Below are positions 27,750 to 42,700 of a stretch of 64,000 bases of DNA, piece after piece. Origin of the DNA: Rachycentron canadum. Its lineage: Eukaryota; Chordata; Actinopteri; Carangiformes; Rachycentridae. Made by a program: the position numbers and the translations under genes. The stretch is from contig CM076658.1 in NCBI GenBank assembly GCA_038496675.1, positions 9,760,848-9,824,847 of the forward strand, read 5' to 3'. The notes below the pieces were generated by a model that searched no databases, was not told the origin of the DNA, and saw only the letters and a list, made by a program, of their open reading frames with translations. Position 1 is the first letter of the stretch. Each line of letters opens with the position of its first letter.

Positions 27750-30700
27750 TTCACTCTCAGGAGTGGAAACTGGCTTGTTGGCGTTGGGATACCAGGTGTG
27801 CTTCATGAGGTGCAACTACTTATACCTGGCTCGCTGCCAGATCATAGACCCATCTAAAATACACATCTCCATCTGCCTCTACCTTGCTCCATTGTCTAAT
27901 CTGCCTTGTTGGACCTGAACCAGTCTAATTCAATCCCCCAGCACCTGCTCCAGCTCTGACCTTCCCCTCTGTCAGCCGCCTGCCCGTGCCTCTGCCTCGA
28001 TCCCCATTTTCCAACTCCAGCTCTGACGTCTGATATTATCAATAAAATCTCCTTTTGGTTCACACTGTCGCCTGACTCCAGAGTTTTGCATTTAGGTTCT
28101 CAGACTAGCCATAACTAAAGACCTCAGAAAATGTTTTCATTTTAATATTTAAACTGTCAAGTGGCATACATCAGGGTCTGAAATATTTTGACTTGGTATT
28201 ACTTGTACTACAACAGTACAGTATGTGCTTAAAAAAATGTCTGAGAAATAGTTGATACTTTTTTATGACATAGCACATGATTTAAACTTTCATTTTGTTG
28301 TATGATTTAGGCACCAAAGAAATACTCACTGGTTCCTATCAGTACTTAAATGGAGGCAGAGTGGAAGCAAACAAGACTGTGGGGAGTGCTTTTGTAAAAA
28401 CTGTACCTACAGGGTACAGTACTGGCAAAACATTAAGTTTGGATAAAATGATGTGAACAGCCTTCATCTATATGTTATATTATTACATTGCTTTATCATG
28501 TTATAGTTTTCCCACCGTGGACAATAATAGCCTTCTCTGGCTGTGGGCTTAACAAATGTTTGTTTTCTATCCAGCCCACCCATAATCAGCTGCTGCACGC
28601 CGGTCAGTGGTGGCCATTTTAAAATCTGGCCAAATCAAGCCAACTCTAGCTGTATAACTAGATTTAAGTACATTTAGGAAAACCAGTTTTTAACCACTTT
28701 TTTGCATCAGTAGCATTTGAATTTGGCCCTAATTTGACTGAGGTCTACATTTACACTGTCTCAGAGATGAAAAACCCTTCAACAGACCCTGATATAGATG
28801 TGTTGAGCATTAACATATATTTAAACACAAATAACTGAATGCTAATAAAAGAGGTGGAGGAGTTAAACTGCTTAAAGCAGGCAGTTTTGAAGTAGTGAGG
28901 ATGTAGAGCTCAGTGTTTGAGATATGCAGATGGATTGAGTGCTTAACGTTTATATGATTGTCCTTGTGTTAGCAATACGACATGGACATATATGTATGTA
29001 ACAACCTTTAAGAATTTCTCTTCTAGTGAAGGAGCACACCAGCTCCACGATGATACATACACCCATTTGTGAGGTTCATTTTGAGTCCATCACACTGTAG
29101 TTCTTTAAAGAGCAGCTGCTCAATTTAATGGGCAGAAAAGCAATTCCTGCTGACCCACAGTAATCATCCGTCAGAGGATATTGCAGCTTATTGATAACAT
29201 TTAGTTAGCCTGCTCTCCTTTTCCAAAGGACAAAGCACATTGAATACAGCAATAAAAGCCCTAAAGCAAGAAAATACAAACAGGAACTGGTACTTTAGGG
29301 ATACACAATTTGCTAAACCATTTCTGGATTATTAAATAAAACAGGTTTTTCTAAAAAATTTCTAAGGAAGTTCTGCATCATTTTCTCCCTAATTTCCTGT
29401 TTGTTTTTTCCCCTTTGCTCTTGTCTCTCAAGGCCTTTTTTACACGGTCTCTTTCTCTCTGAGACCAAACAGATGGTGATGTCCAGGCCAGCAGCTGCCA
29501 GCCAATTCCATCTTCTAATGGAGCACCAGCAAACACACTCCATGCCGCTGCCATCCCAGGCTCACTCTCACATGCCCACAAAAGGTTACAATACACTTAA
29601 CCTGCACACATTACAGTGATTGTGGCGCTAATGAAATTCCTGTGATTAAAATGAAATTCCTCAACATTTAACACAAATAATGCAAAAATACTAAAGTCTG
29701 GTTTAATGGTGATTGGTTATTATCTTTTTTTTCTTATATAATTATTTGACTTAACAGTTAAATCAGATTGCAATCAAAACATCATTTAAGTCATAGTTTT
29801 ATATTTACAGTATATTGAGTATATGTGTATATTGAGATAGCAGCTTTGATGGCAGTGATAGGAACATAGTTAACATTTATCATGTAACTTTCATGTGATG
29901 CCCTGTGACATGTCTGACCTGTCATGTCGTATTTGTCACTGTGCAAGTTATTTAATGAATGAATGTAAAGTGCCTCAAAATTAATAAAGTGACATTAAAG
30001 TGACAAAACTGTGATGTTAGTGTTAACCTGTCTACATTTTTACTTTTCTGTCTTTACTATGCTTTTTACTAAATTGTCCTGCAGGACAAATGTTTTCTTA
30101 ATCTTAAACACGTTGTGTGCATAGCCTCACCAGCTGAATCTTTCTTGTGGCCCATCTCAAACTGGATGCCTCTGTAAAGTTCCCTGGAGATCAGCCCATA
30201 AGCCACAATCATCACCACCCCTGGGATGGCAAAGAGCACAAGCAGAAGCAGAATGTACCTAAAAGAGAAATGAGAGAGGTAAATATCTCAGTGTTGATGC
30301 ATAAGAAAAGTGGTGCATGTACACAGACTGTATATTGGATGTGTAATGTATGATCTTTACCTGTGCATTTGTTGCATGGAGCAGATTTTTGTTTCATTCA
30401 GAACAATAAATATTAGCTAACTTTGAAAAACTTAGAATGACTAGAAAGTCTTTCTGAAAAAAAAATCCCATTCATTGCTTGATAAAAATAAATAAATAGG
30501 TTGCAATTCCATGTTTATCTAAAACAAAATGTATCCAAAAATGACATAGCCTTGTTAAGTTATACATTATTTGATATTTTTATGCAAAATACCATACAAT
30601 GATTTTTTTAATCATGCAGCCAACAAATTATTTTTTAATCCACCTTGGCATGAAAATTCCTTTCCTTCTGCAAGTTAGTTAAAGAGGTCATAGAATCAAA

Positions 30701-33700
30701 CACAAGAATACACACACATATACAAAAATCACCATTTTCAACTGTGCACAAATACACACAGATGTATACAGGGTTGTCTGAAAATTACCCCAAAGGCTGT
30801 TTCATCCAGTCAAAACAAAAACAGAGAAACATGCGTCTGCTCTCTTCATCTGCCACAACATTTCCATGAAAACAGCCAAGACACAGAAAGTGAGAGCTGC
30901 AATAAAAGGCTACAGATCCAAACATGGAAGTAAATGAGATGTTTCAGTTTAGAGTTGTTAAAGGCACACAGACACAGACAGACAGACACACAAACACCTC
31001 TCTGACACAGACACAGTTCATCTAAAGTTTATTTGATACAAAACAGAAGATTGTCCACACAGCGAGCTCTGAGTGAGTAAAAAAGCGAGGCATGACCTGA
31101 CTGTAAGTTTTATGATAAGTGTCATTTTCTCTCCTGCTGAGGGCTGAATTACCCTGGAAATATTTCTGATGCAGCACAGCCTGGAGAAACCCAGCGACTA
31201 TTCTCCAGTTACAGTTACGACACCACCACAATGTTTATTATCTTCTCTGTTTCAAAATTCATCATGCACCCAAACTCCGTAAATTTAACTAATTTACCTG
31301 TGACAGGAGGAAACATTTTTCTCATCACAGAGGTTGAGCTGTTATTAAAACAGGAAGTAGATCCAGTCGCAACCTTAAGAGAAGATATTCTGATGCACTG
31401 ACACGAGTGGTTTGGATGTGCTCACTAATCTCTGTTTGTTTTATTGATTTCATGCTTTTTAATCTCTTAATGAGATGAACTGCGCAGTGAGCAGGATCTT
31501 GGAAGGAGAGACGTTACAATGTACTGTGTGATGACTGTTGACTCTGATGGAACCATTTGTCCACTTTTAAATCAATCAATGGCGTGAAGTGAACTGAACA
31601 AATGTCATGTACTGTGACTATTCTGGCATCAAACTGACAATGAATTGATACATACAAAGATAGATACAAAAAAAAAAAAAAGGTTCAGTACGCAGTTAAT
31701 GCAATTTTCCTCATCACAGGTCACCTTTCTGAGAGTGAACATAATCCTCAGAATATGCAGTGGCAGTGTAATTTAATCCAAGAGGAGGACTTGTAATCAC
31801 GCTGCCTTCTATGTCTTTCCAGGGGATCATTGGCTAATGATGCCATCTAACATATCCGACTCATGTTTGTTTCTGCATATCCCTATAGAAGTGTACTGTA
31901 TCCATAATTAGCTGTTAGTGTAATATCATCATGTCTCACTCAAAGTATAAAACAAAGGCAGATCAGTCATCTTCAAAAAAAGAATGTTGTCTCATCTCTT
32001 TTTCATTAGTGGAATGTAGCCAAGCACATTTACCCATTTTCTGTACTTCAGTACAATTTGAATTTACCTGTCCTTTACTGAATTAGTTTTCATTTGATGC
32101 TATTTACACCTCTATATTACAAAGAAAGTATTGTACTTTTTACTCCGGCGTGTTCATTTGATAACTAAAGTTAAAACTTTTCATATTAAGTCATGCAAAA
32201 CATATCATATGAGGATGATGTGAAATATGATTCAGCGCTTTATTATGAAACTAATCAGTAGTGTTTAGTAATGCGCCACCAAAAATGTCCTCCTGTCCTC
32301 ATATTGACAAATTTAATAATAATATTAGAAAATGCAATGTAATATGAGTAATATAACACCCAGATACAGCGCATACACTTTAAGTATCTTTACTTTTACT
32401 TAAGTTGCATTCTGAATGCAAGACTTTTACCTGCCACTTTTAAACAAGTATTTCTACTTTGACTTAATATTTCCTACCCTGTAGTAATGTGATAGATAGA
32501 TGTATTCATTTGTAATGTATAGTATATGCCAACTTTAGGTATAAAGTTGTAAGAAATGAGAATAAGACATGAACAGATGAAGGAAAATTCTGCCATATAT
32601 TTATAGTTGACATTTTTGGCCACAGTCACTGTTGTTCAGTAAAAAGCAAACTTGCCTTGTTTCATTTTTATTCCTTTTATGAGGAAAATAGAATATACTC
32701 TAATCATAATGAGAAACTGAGCAGACTTATTTTTCCCCATTGTTGCAGATCAACACTGGTCCTGAACATTGTTTTTTAAATTTTGGTAAAGGATACAGAA
32801 AACAGACAGACATTTTGATTCCCAAACACTCACCACGTCTGCTCGGCCATTGCAAGGGGCCACTTGTGGCGACACTGGTGTGCTGTGGTGTTGTCAGGAC
32901 GCTGAAAAGACTCCAGGTGACTGATGATTGGATAGGGAATCATGATGACAAAGGCCAGCAGCCATGTAGCAGCGATCACCCGATAGGCATGGGAACGGGT
33001 CTGCCACACCCGTGACTTCAGCGGGTTACAGATGGCGCTATAGCGCTCAATCGCAATGGCAACCAAGCTGAAAGTGGAGATGCTCACTGATATGCCTGAA
33101 GCAAAACAAAGCATTATTATTCAGAAAGTAAATCAACTTACATGCGACTGTTTTCAGATATCTTCTATTTTGATGAACATGTTTGTTGATGTGCGCGTAA
33201 TATCTGAGAACAAACAACAGAGAACAAAATGTGGTGATGTGTGGAGACGGGCTTTCAAATAAATATGATGCGAGGCGCGGAGGTGGGGATGGCTGTCTGG
33301 GTCTTGTGGTAGAGGAAATAATGTTGGCCTTGGCCACTGATGTGATCTGCCATCTCCTCCTGACAGGACAAGACAGGAAATTACTCTTTACTTCAGCAAG
33401 AATACAAACTGTGTGTGTGTGTGTGCTTTTGTGCGTCTGTGTGTGTGCATGTGAGTGAGAGAGAGAGAACGAGTCGGGACCCAGTGGTGCACTATGTTGT
33501 CTGAGGGAAGCTTAAGAGCAGACCCCAGTGAAGCACCAATCAGCCAACACTCTCCCTGGGGTTAGTCTCCTTTCACTCAGTGCATCATGCTGATGGCTCT
33601 CCTCCATTCATGCTCTGTGCTTTTCTTAATCCACCTTTTCTTTTCAATTCTCAATAGGGTTTTATTTCAGCAGCAACACAATGTTCCTAGTCTTACTCAT

Positions 33701-36700
33701 TCTAATTGTCTCTACATTTCTTATTTATTCAATAATAACGATTTTGTTGTTATTTTCTCCGTCATGAACTTCAATGATTCAGTGATTTTTTTGCGCTCTA
33801 CATTATCATCTTGGCTTTTGTTCCTCCTCATAAATGAGTCAACAGATAAGTGCAGGACAGCATGGAAATATTACCTCTACACTGTACTGCATTTCCTCCA
33901 ATTATTTATTTGATAACTCCATTCCTCCTTCCTTCTCCTTGTGAATTATTGTAAAGGTCAGTGGTGGGAAAAAGGTAAGTACATTAAATCAAGGGTTGTG
34001 CTATGGTACAGCAGGAAATATTGTATGTTTTACTCTCTGATATTGTTCTGCAGTTACAATTTATTTTACATATACAATTTTTATATACAAAATAAAATAT
34101 GACACATAACTATAAAATTAGCAATATAGCTCCACTCATTCAACTAAAGCATCAGTTGATGCTGATATGATATATTACCATATCTCTGTGTGTTTGAAAA
34201 GATACCTGACTGGGTGCATCTGGCAAATTAAAACCAAGAATCTTCTTTCTGTGAGACAATTGTGCTAACCACTGCACCACCATGCCAAACAAAGATGCTT
34301 GAACTTTTGATGATTTAAGGACATGATACTGATACAACATCTGTATTTTTAAGTAACATTTGTAACACAGTGTTTTATATTAAAGCACTGTACTGTACTT
34401 TTAATTCAAGAATAGTTCAATATTAAAGAAAATGCACTTATTTACTTTTTCTGAGAGCACAGTAAATGAGAAGCCACAGCCAGCAGCAGGTTTGCTTTAC
34501 TTTACTTCAAGAACCAACAGAAAACCCAACAGGAAACGTAAGTCTTTGGTTGATGGATCAATTGACCAAGGAAGAGAACTCAGCTAGACACATGAATACT
34601 CCCTTGATGTCAACTAGAAAAGTGACCACTTTGTCACATAAAGTGAGGCAAAAACACAGAGTATCTGCGCCATTAAACCTCCCACAAATTTGAAAGATGA
34701 TGATTGTCTGTGGTTGTATTGTTGAGTAATGGTGATCTATACTTATTGCAAAGTGGTGTTCACTATTCACTTCCTGATTGCTGCTTGTTTCCATACTTGT
34801 TGCAGTTTAGGGGTTAACAAGTGAAATATGTCAATAATGAGCTAAATGGAGTTGAATTTAGCAGTTCAATAATAGGCTTAAATGTCCTAGTAGCCCCTTT
34901 TTCATTTTCTATTGGATGCAAGTCAGTGGCTTCCTAAAACAATGGAGGATTAGCCAGAGAATCAAACAGAATTTTCATTTGTTTCTATTTAACGGGAAAA
35001 ATAACATTAGATGTAGGTAGTGATTCATAGGTTTTAATGCAGGCTATCCTGGGATAGCGGGGGATGTGACATGAGCCTGTGAGGTGAGAAAAACAAAAGG
35101 ATAAAAAGATTTTTGGTTTTTGGTATTGACACTAAGAGAAAAAGAGGTCCCAGCATTGCAGTTTCTAGGATTCCTCTTATATTCTACCTTTGCTTATAAT
35201 AATTACAAAGACAAAGAAAAATGAAGTGCTATATACACAGAAATTATTTCACATACCAAGCAGTGCTGTAATTTATTATTGATTAATTTGCTGATTGTTT
35301 CTTTTTGATTAATAAGACTACTATCCTTTAAAAAATCTTAAAAGGTGTCTATGACAGGTTTCTGAAGCCCAAGCTGACACCTGACAAACTGATTCTGTTA
35401 AAAGAGACATTCAGTTAACAATGTAATGAATGTTACTTTAAAGCTTACCTAAATAAATATATATCAATTTACCAGCTACAATATGTTAGATATTAAGTCA
35501 CTGGTGTGAGACATTGAATGTTTCTTTTTTTCATGAGCTTCCTTACTTGCGTCCTTCCTATTTATAAAGACAAATCAATAAAGACTGCAAACATTTTATG
35601 GTATTTAAGCAGGACTGAATGATTTTCACTAAAATCTAGAAATTGCATTTTTTTAATAGACATACTTCTAACCTCCATCAAAAGGTGCTGACCTCCAATC
35701 TGCAAGTGCTCACCCCAAATAAAAATGAAATATGACTGAGCTGAGTAAAATTCAGTTGGCATTTCACAGTGGACTCACTGAAACAGCGTCTGCTATGAAT
35801 CAAAGGTTTCTGGTTTAAAGATTATCATTGTACAGAAGATATATATAGCTGTGCTCTCTCAAAAGGGGTTTTAATATCAGCCGTCTCCACGTGTGCGCCT
35901 CAATTCTGTTATATAAAGATTTAACTGAAACTGATGTATTTATCCTCTTCAAACAGCTTGTACATAATATAAAGACTGCCAACTTCAGATATTTTTTGGT
36001 TTATCCAAATGACACTTGTAGCCCATGGAACTGAAAGTCAGTTCTCTGTTGGATTTGTATTCATTTGGACAAATAAATGAAAGCTTCTGCTATAAGTCTC
36101 TGTGGATCACTGCATTACCTGCAGCATAAATAATGTAATTTGTGTACTGACATACCGCTGTGACACTTTAATTAAAGCTAACATAGTTTTTGAAGAGGCA
36201 ATTTTAACCTAATTTAAATGACTGAATGACTTGATGATAATATGAAAGAAAGTAAAAGAAACCTTGTAAAGTAGCAAGTGTGTCTTTAGGATGATTCTTA
36301 AATTGTAATGGGTTAAATTGCTCTGAATAATGTAATTGACTAATGAGTTTGTACTTTGCTGAATTCATTCTTCATCTTTGTTGAATCTATTGAGTCCAGG
36401 GCTGATGGACATCACTTCCTATACCTGCATAAAAGCAATCCCATTTTCTGAGGATGAAGTTAATGAACTGTTTAATGCCCACAAACATTTTAATGAAAAA
36501 CATCAGAAATCTCAATTTACTACTTACTAGAGTAAACTATTGAGTGTATTCTACTATATAGAGGCAATCATGAACAAGCAAACCAGGAGGCTATTTCCAA
36601 GATCTGTTGGCAGATATATAGACAGAAACCCAGACACCCAAACTTTATCATCTTTTTTTGCCCTCTCATCACTTATCAACCTTCATTCTTCACCTCCTCT

Positions 36701-39700
36701 ACTCCCCCCTCCCCCCTCACCACTCCTCCGTCTCTCACCCATGAGGTAGGATACTATCTTGCACATGGCTGCTCCAAAGATGAAGTCCTTGAGGATGTTG
36801 GGGATGAGGGTGAAGGGCATGCAGAAGATGGCCATCATTAGGTCACTGACGGCGAGTGACAGCAGGAAGGTGTTGGTCACGGTGCGCATGCGCTTATTGA
36901 CTGTCAACACCACAATGATCAGCAGGTTTCCGAACACACTTAGGAAGAAGATGAGTGAATAGAGCAGGATCTGCAGCGTGTGGTCCTCATCTGGTACAGG
37001 AGAGAAGAAGAGGAGTAGATCTTAAAGTTAAATCAGTTCTGTTTTACGCAATGATCGGTACACAAATCCTGTCTTTATTGATCCTAACATGAGCCAACAG
37101 TGCTTGTATAACTTGTGTCTCTTTGTGTGCGTGCGGTTAGTTCAGTAAACAAGTTGCACATGCATTGTATTAATTGTTTAGTAAGCTTAAAGAGCATGTA
37201 TGCAAGGGGAGGAGTTTGTGATCGCACTGGAACAGACAACAGCTGGATCAGGCAAGGCAATCTCACGTTGTTAATGCTGATCTGTGATCTGCTTTACAGT
37301 CCCTGCAGACACACAACTTTGCCAAAACTTTAATGTAACTTTAATTACCATAAACTTTGATGTTACTTGTCAGTTACATCAGCTGCTTGTAAAAGACCAT
37401 ACAGCTAAAGACATTACAGAAACTGTCCTTGTCCAAATTTGGGAATGTCAGTTAACTAGCAGTGAAGTCTGACTCTGCAAGCAGATAACAGTACAGAGAT
37501 CAATATAACATCAGGAAATGAACAGTGAGGCTTTGAAGTTGAAGGCACTGATTTTTAGTTGAGATACATATGTTCCTTACTAGTAGACTAGTTGAATCAG
37601 ATGCTGTTTCATATCAGTGTCTGTGTTTGAGATATTCTCCAAGTAAAGAGGAAACAATATGTTGGCCATTTGGATTCATGTGAAACAGGGAATAGTGAAT
37701 TACAGACAAGTGAATCCAGATTATGAAAGCTAAAGGACCAGTGACAATATTGTTCTCAAGAATACTAGAACCATGTTACTGACTGTATCAGGAGCTTCTC
37801 TCTGAGAAGTTGGACTTGATTCACTGAACCTAGCAAGGATTAAAACTTCTGTCTTTCATCTGGTTGTTGGACTTTCAACACACATGAAACCCACAACCTC
37901 AAACTTTCAGAGCACTATCCTTATCCCCTGAGCTTATTGTGATTTACTCAATGCAACATGGCAGGATTGGACCCCCCTGCAGAGGTTGGCCTATCAACTT
38001 CATTGGTTGGAGCTTTTCCCTTGTACCTTTGGACACTGGCCTTCAATATTTTTGAGATGATGATGGAACCCTAGACCTCAAAACATCTTATTAGCCTTCT
38101 GACCAGAGTTTCTTAAACCCTTTGTGTCCATCCTTTTAAAGTCAGACATCAATATTCAGTAAGTTACCTGAGGATTCAACCCAGAGCCTCAACATCTGAG
38201 AAATAGAGAGAAATGAGAATGAGAAATAGACTAGGCTGAGTGTTACCAGTGACATAGCTCAGAAAGTAGCAGGGCTGCTTTTCAATTTTGGGCTTTAGAC
38301 TCTCTGAGTGGCATATTGCAATTTGAAGTCTAAAGGAAATAGTCAGTCTCGAAGACACATAGCTCATGTGACTGTTAAAATAACTCAAGAAGATGGCTCT
38401 TGTGTTTTGAGGTCTAGGGTTTGATTCTTAGAAATTGTAGTTTTTAGTAGCTGAAGTAAACACCCAAAAGGTTCATTGACATTTACGTCCATCTGGTGGA
38501 AGCCACAGGTAAAAAGGTCTATTTTAACATTGTGCCCAATTGCAGTTCCAGTACTCTTAGGAACAATATTGTTACTGGGTCTTTATATTTCCTAATCTGG
38601 ATTTGTTTGTCTCTAACTCACTAGTCCCTGTTTCATCTGAATCCAAGTGCCCAACATATTTTTACTTGGAGAGTATCTCAAACACAGATAAAACTCCATA
38701 ATAGCTTGGGGAACAGGCTATTAACATACCTACATTAATAGAAGTAGACAACATACAGTAATATACGACATAGTGATACCATATTAAATCATTTTTAGAT
38801 AAACAGAAAGTTCAAATGACTTTGTTGGATTGTTTGATGTTTAATTGAACTAAAGCCACTATGAATGAATTCAACACTGGATAATAAATAACAGTTAATA
38901 TTTTAAGGTATAACAATTATGTCATACCTAAGTTAAAATTTTTTTTATACATTAATTTTTTTCTCACTTTAAATATGCTTTTGTGTGCATATTTAGTTAT
39001 TTTGGGGTTTGAGATTGCAGGATCTCAGATAGTAAACGCTGGCATTTGGGCTGACGACATTTTATCCACCTGTGATAAAAAGTCAAATCAGTAGCTAATA
39101 GCTTTTAGCCGGCAGCCCACCATAGCCAATTAATATTAATTAGCCCCATGTTTTAAGTCCTTAAGTGCCATTAGCAGTTCCTCTATCGTGAAGCTAATTT
39201 AGGTACCAACATTAACATATTCACCCACTGAACCCTCTGTCAATACTGTAAAGTACACAATACTGAAGTCTGCAGCCCAAAGTCTGTCAGTGCCTTCAGC
39301 TATTAGCAGCTTCACTGGGTCATATCCTATAAATTCCATGTTATCTGCGGCCACCTGTTATCATCAACTAAACCCCTGCTTAGACACAACACTTTTTATT
39401 GGGTTACCTGCTGTGCCTGTTTCCTAGGGATTAGAGGCACCCATGTGCATCACATCTGCAGCACATAAATCACATCACACACATAACACCAAACATCATT
39501 GACACAGGTGCATGTGCAACCTAACACACACAAACCCTAATCCCCTGAAAATATACCAATATCAATTCCTCTATTAATTTCCCCATTGCTCCACCTGCAA
39601 AGGTGAATTATATACTATTTTCACATCATATTTCTTCCTCTGAGCACTTTCTAATGTTCTTTACTTGTTCCATTCAATGTTCAATCCAAGAGTTTTTGCG

Positions 39701-42700
39701 GTTTGCCTTCTTTGGTTTTATTTTTCTGTCAATGCCCTCTCCTTCCACCATCACTTAGAAGTACAAGGCCTATAAAACCTGGAACAAAGCAGCATAGCTA
39801 GCCACAGAGCTACATGGCTGATGATATGATATGTGTTGACAATTTTCATCAGATAGGCTATTGGCCTGTAGTTCTGTTTAGCGTTCCGGTTTTATCTTCA
39901 ACCACACACACAAGTACAAAGGATAAAATACAGTCAGGTAATATACTGGATACTAATAACCCAGTAAAACAAATAGTAAGAAAGGGATGAGTTTTCTAAT
40001 TGCAAATTTGAGGTGTTCAGTAGTTATACTACCTATACACATGCCTTATTATCTCCTAATTTCATGTCTATCACTTCCTGTGAAGTAACACATTGTCATT
40101 GTCTTTTATGTTGCCCACTATAAATTAACCGCTTTTGATACAGTTGAACAGATCAGACGGTTTCTACCACAACTGAGACATTTTAAATGAACCACATACT
40201 TTGTTTGTTAATAACACTGATTTATTTCCAGAAATCATTAAGACTTCTGGAAAATAATTTTGCAACCTTCTCACAAGTTGTCAGATCTCATTGTATTTTC
40301 ATTCCTTTTAATAAATCCAAAAGCATACTTAAAATTTGCATTTGCATGTGTCTGGTTTTTAAATAAGGGTTCATACTTTTTTCTGCCATTACCAGACTTG
40401 GACAGAGTGCCTGTGCGCTCAGTCTCTGCTGCCATAACCATCATGTTCATAGCAGGGGGAGGACAATAATAGTGATGATACACTTGGTTATTATCCCCTC
40501 CTTAAGCCTGTACCTGTCCGATGTTATATTCCCAGAAGTAACTCTGAGCCTGATGTTCCTGTAGCAGTTCAGGATGAGGTCCTGCTGGGCACATGGTGGC
40601 AGACCAGATTTGAGAAGTTGGGGAACTGGGGAACTGAGCCCTGTGCATTGCAAGGTCAAGCTAATTAAGATCTTTTACATAGTCATTTCAACCGAGCTTT
40701 GTCATATGTTTATACAAAGACTTTCTGAGACTAGAACACAACTCATTAGTATGTGGTGCGGAAGTGTATTCTTAAAGTCCCTCCTTAATTCTAACGTTTA
40801 ACATCCCTGCAAATATGTTACCATCAACAGTTGATGATAGTTTAACAGTATAGTAAAGGGTATCAGTCATTAGAATTTGTGTTCAAGGCATCTAAAGAAT
40901 CATATGAATCTGTGATTCTGTGTTATAAAGCCATTAAGCTGCGTACAAAGCTGCACTGTAAGTATAAATAATATCAAGCATAAGCACCTGGCTAGAAAGA
41001 ATCAAACCACAGTATTTTATATCTCCAACAACATAAATGGAGGTACAGGCATTGTCCTGAATGAAAGACAATATTCATCTTCATTTTGAACAATGTTCAT
41101 ATGATGAACTTTATCTGCTTCACTGTGCCTGTGTCATATAATGTGCTTTCGCGCAAAATTGATTTTTCATGTAAATTTGTTTATTTTCATTTATTTTCAT
41201 TTTCGCTGCTGTTGTTTGGCTGGGCATATGCCAGGCTGCAGTTTTCATACAGAGCTACAGGTAAAGCAGATCAGTTTCCTCTCCTCTGATTCAACAATGT
41301 GAGCTGAATCTAAGCTGAATCTGTTTGTCCTCTGACATGTCAGTGATTTGTTGCCATATTTATTTGTCAAAATGATAGCGTAGTGTGCATTGGTACAAAT
41401 TATACATATTTTCTTCTGCTCTCATTTAAAATGAGCTTACATAGTGCAGCATTTTGGCTGCACTGTTGTGTTCTTCTTAGCTTAAGTCTCCACCACCTCT
41501 CTCTCTCTCATGCTCTATTCTTTTATTTGTTTCATTCAATTTCTCCCCCTGGCAAGCAGAGCCAGGCCCCTGTGCTGAGGCATTCATGCTGCCAAACCCG
41601 ACAGGTGGGTCACCATCCAAGTAATGCAAAACATTGAGCACTTTCAAACATGCCTTGTGTTAACATCTTTCTGTGGTCTTTTATGTAAGATGCAGCGTTC
41701 TATTCATTATAGCCTGGAGGCCTAATTTTCACAAGAAAGTTAAAAAGCTAGTGTCTTCCACTATCACCTTCCCATCTATCAATACTTTTTTCATCATGTG
41801 CCATTGACTCTGCATCACAAATGGTATTAAGAACAAAGAGATACATTACCCTTATTTCTTTTGCTCTGTGTCACATTTATTTAATGCCATCCTGAATTTG
41901 ACTCATACTGATTTACAGTAATCTACCTCAGATCTGAATAAGTGAATGGTGCACAACCAGCTGGGGCACATAATCTGCGTTCATCTGCCTATTCTAAAAA
42001 AGCTGCGTTAAATTCTGTTCGAGTGGTAAAGCTCTGGTGCACAAGAGTAGGCCTGAATTCAAAGGGGAACATCAAACAGAGGATTTAGCTCCTCCAAAAC
42101 CACATGGACACATGTGGTTCATATATGAAGGCAGGATGACGGCTTTTCACCTAACTGATTTAATGCTCTTGCCTCCACCCAGCCACAATGTTTTTGTATC
42201 ACTTGCAGGCTTAGTGATGGATTCAGGCTCAGCGCGGTCAGCAAAAGTCAGTAAGTCACTCTGTCTCTTTCATCCCCCCACCCCTCTTTCTCTCTACACA
42301 AATACTCATGCACATGCAGTCTTCCCATCCAATGACACGTGGCTTGACCATCTGTCTTACGCACTCCCATGCAGTTTTGAAGCGTCTTGATAAATGTCAG
42401 CAACTAACAGTCTTTCATTTTGTGCTTGTGTGTGCATGAGGGTGTGCATACATCTGCATGGGTGTCATGGAAATATGCAGACAGATGATTGGTAAGAGAG
42501 AAGAGCCGGAGCTCTTTGCTTTATTACTGTCTCCTTCTCTCCTACCAAATGAAATATGTTTAGTTTCTGCCTAGTCGGAGCCAGTTAGGCTTCCTGTGTG
42601 CTCACCGGCTGTGTGGGAAACACTGATAACTCCCTCAGCCCATTTATTCTTTCCTTCAGGCTGGAACTTCAAATAGCTACTAATGATCATGTGTAGCTGA

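Larger units (their letters stand above)
33096..36738 (-). other. cckbr: cckbr intron 2
   Basis: 3643 bp, GTGAGA...TCAG. The first 60 bases after the donor (minus strand) are very G-rich, with two GGGGGG runs at 36704-36717. It contains the microsatellite at 33.4 kb and the repeat fragment at 34.2 kb. Confidence 0.9.

Noticed and set aside
37883..38428. Functional tRNA genes
   Set aside because: Box-like motifs are present, but I could not form a complete cloverleaf with acceptor stem and anticodon. They look like derived SINE modules.
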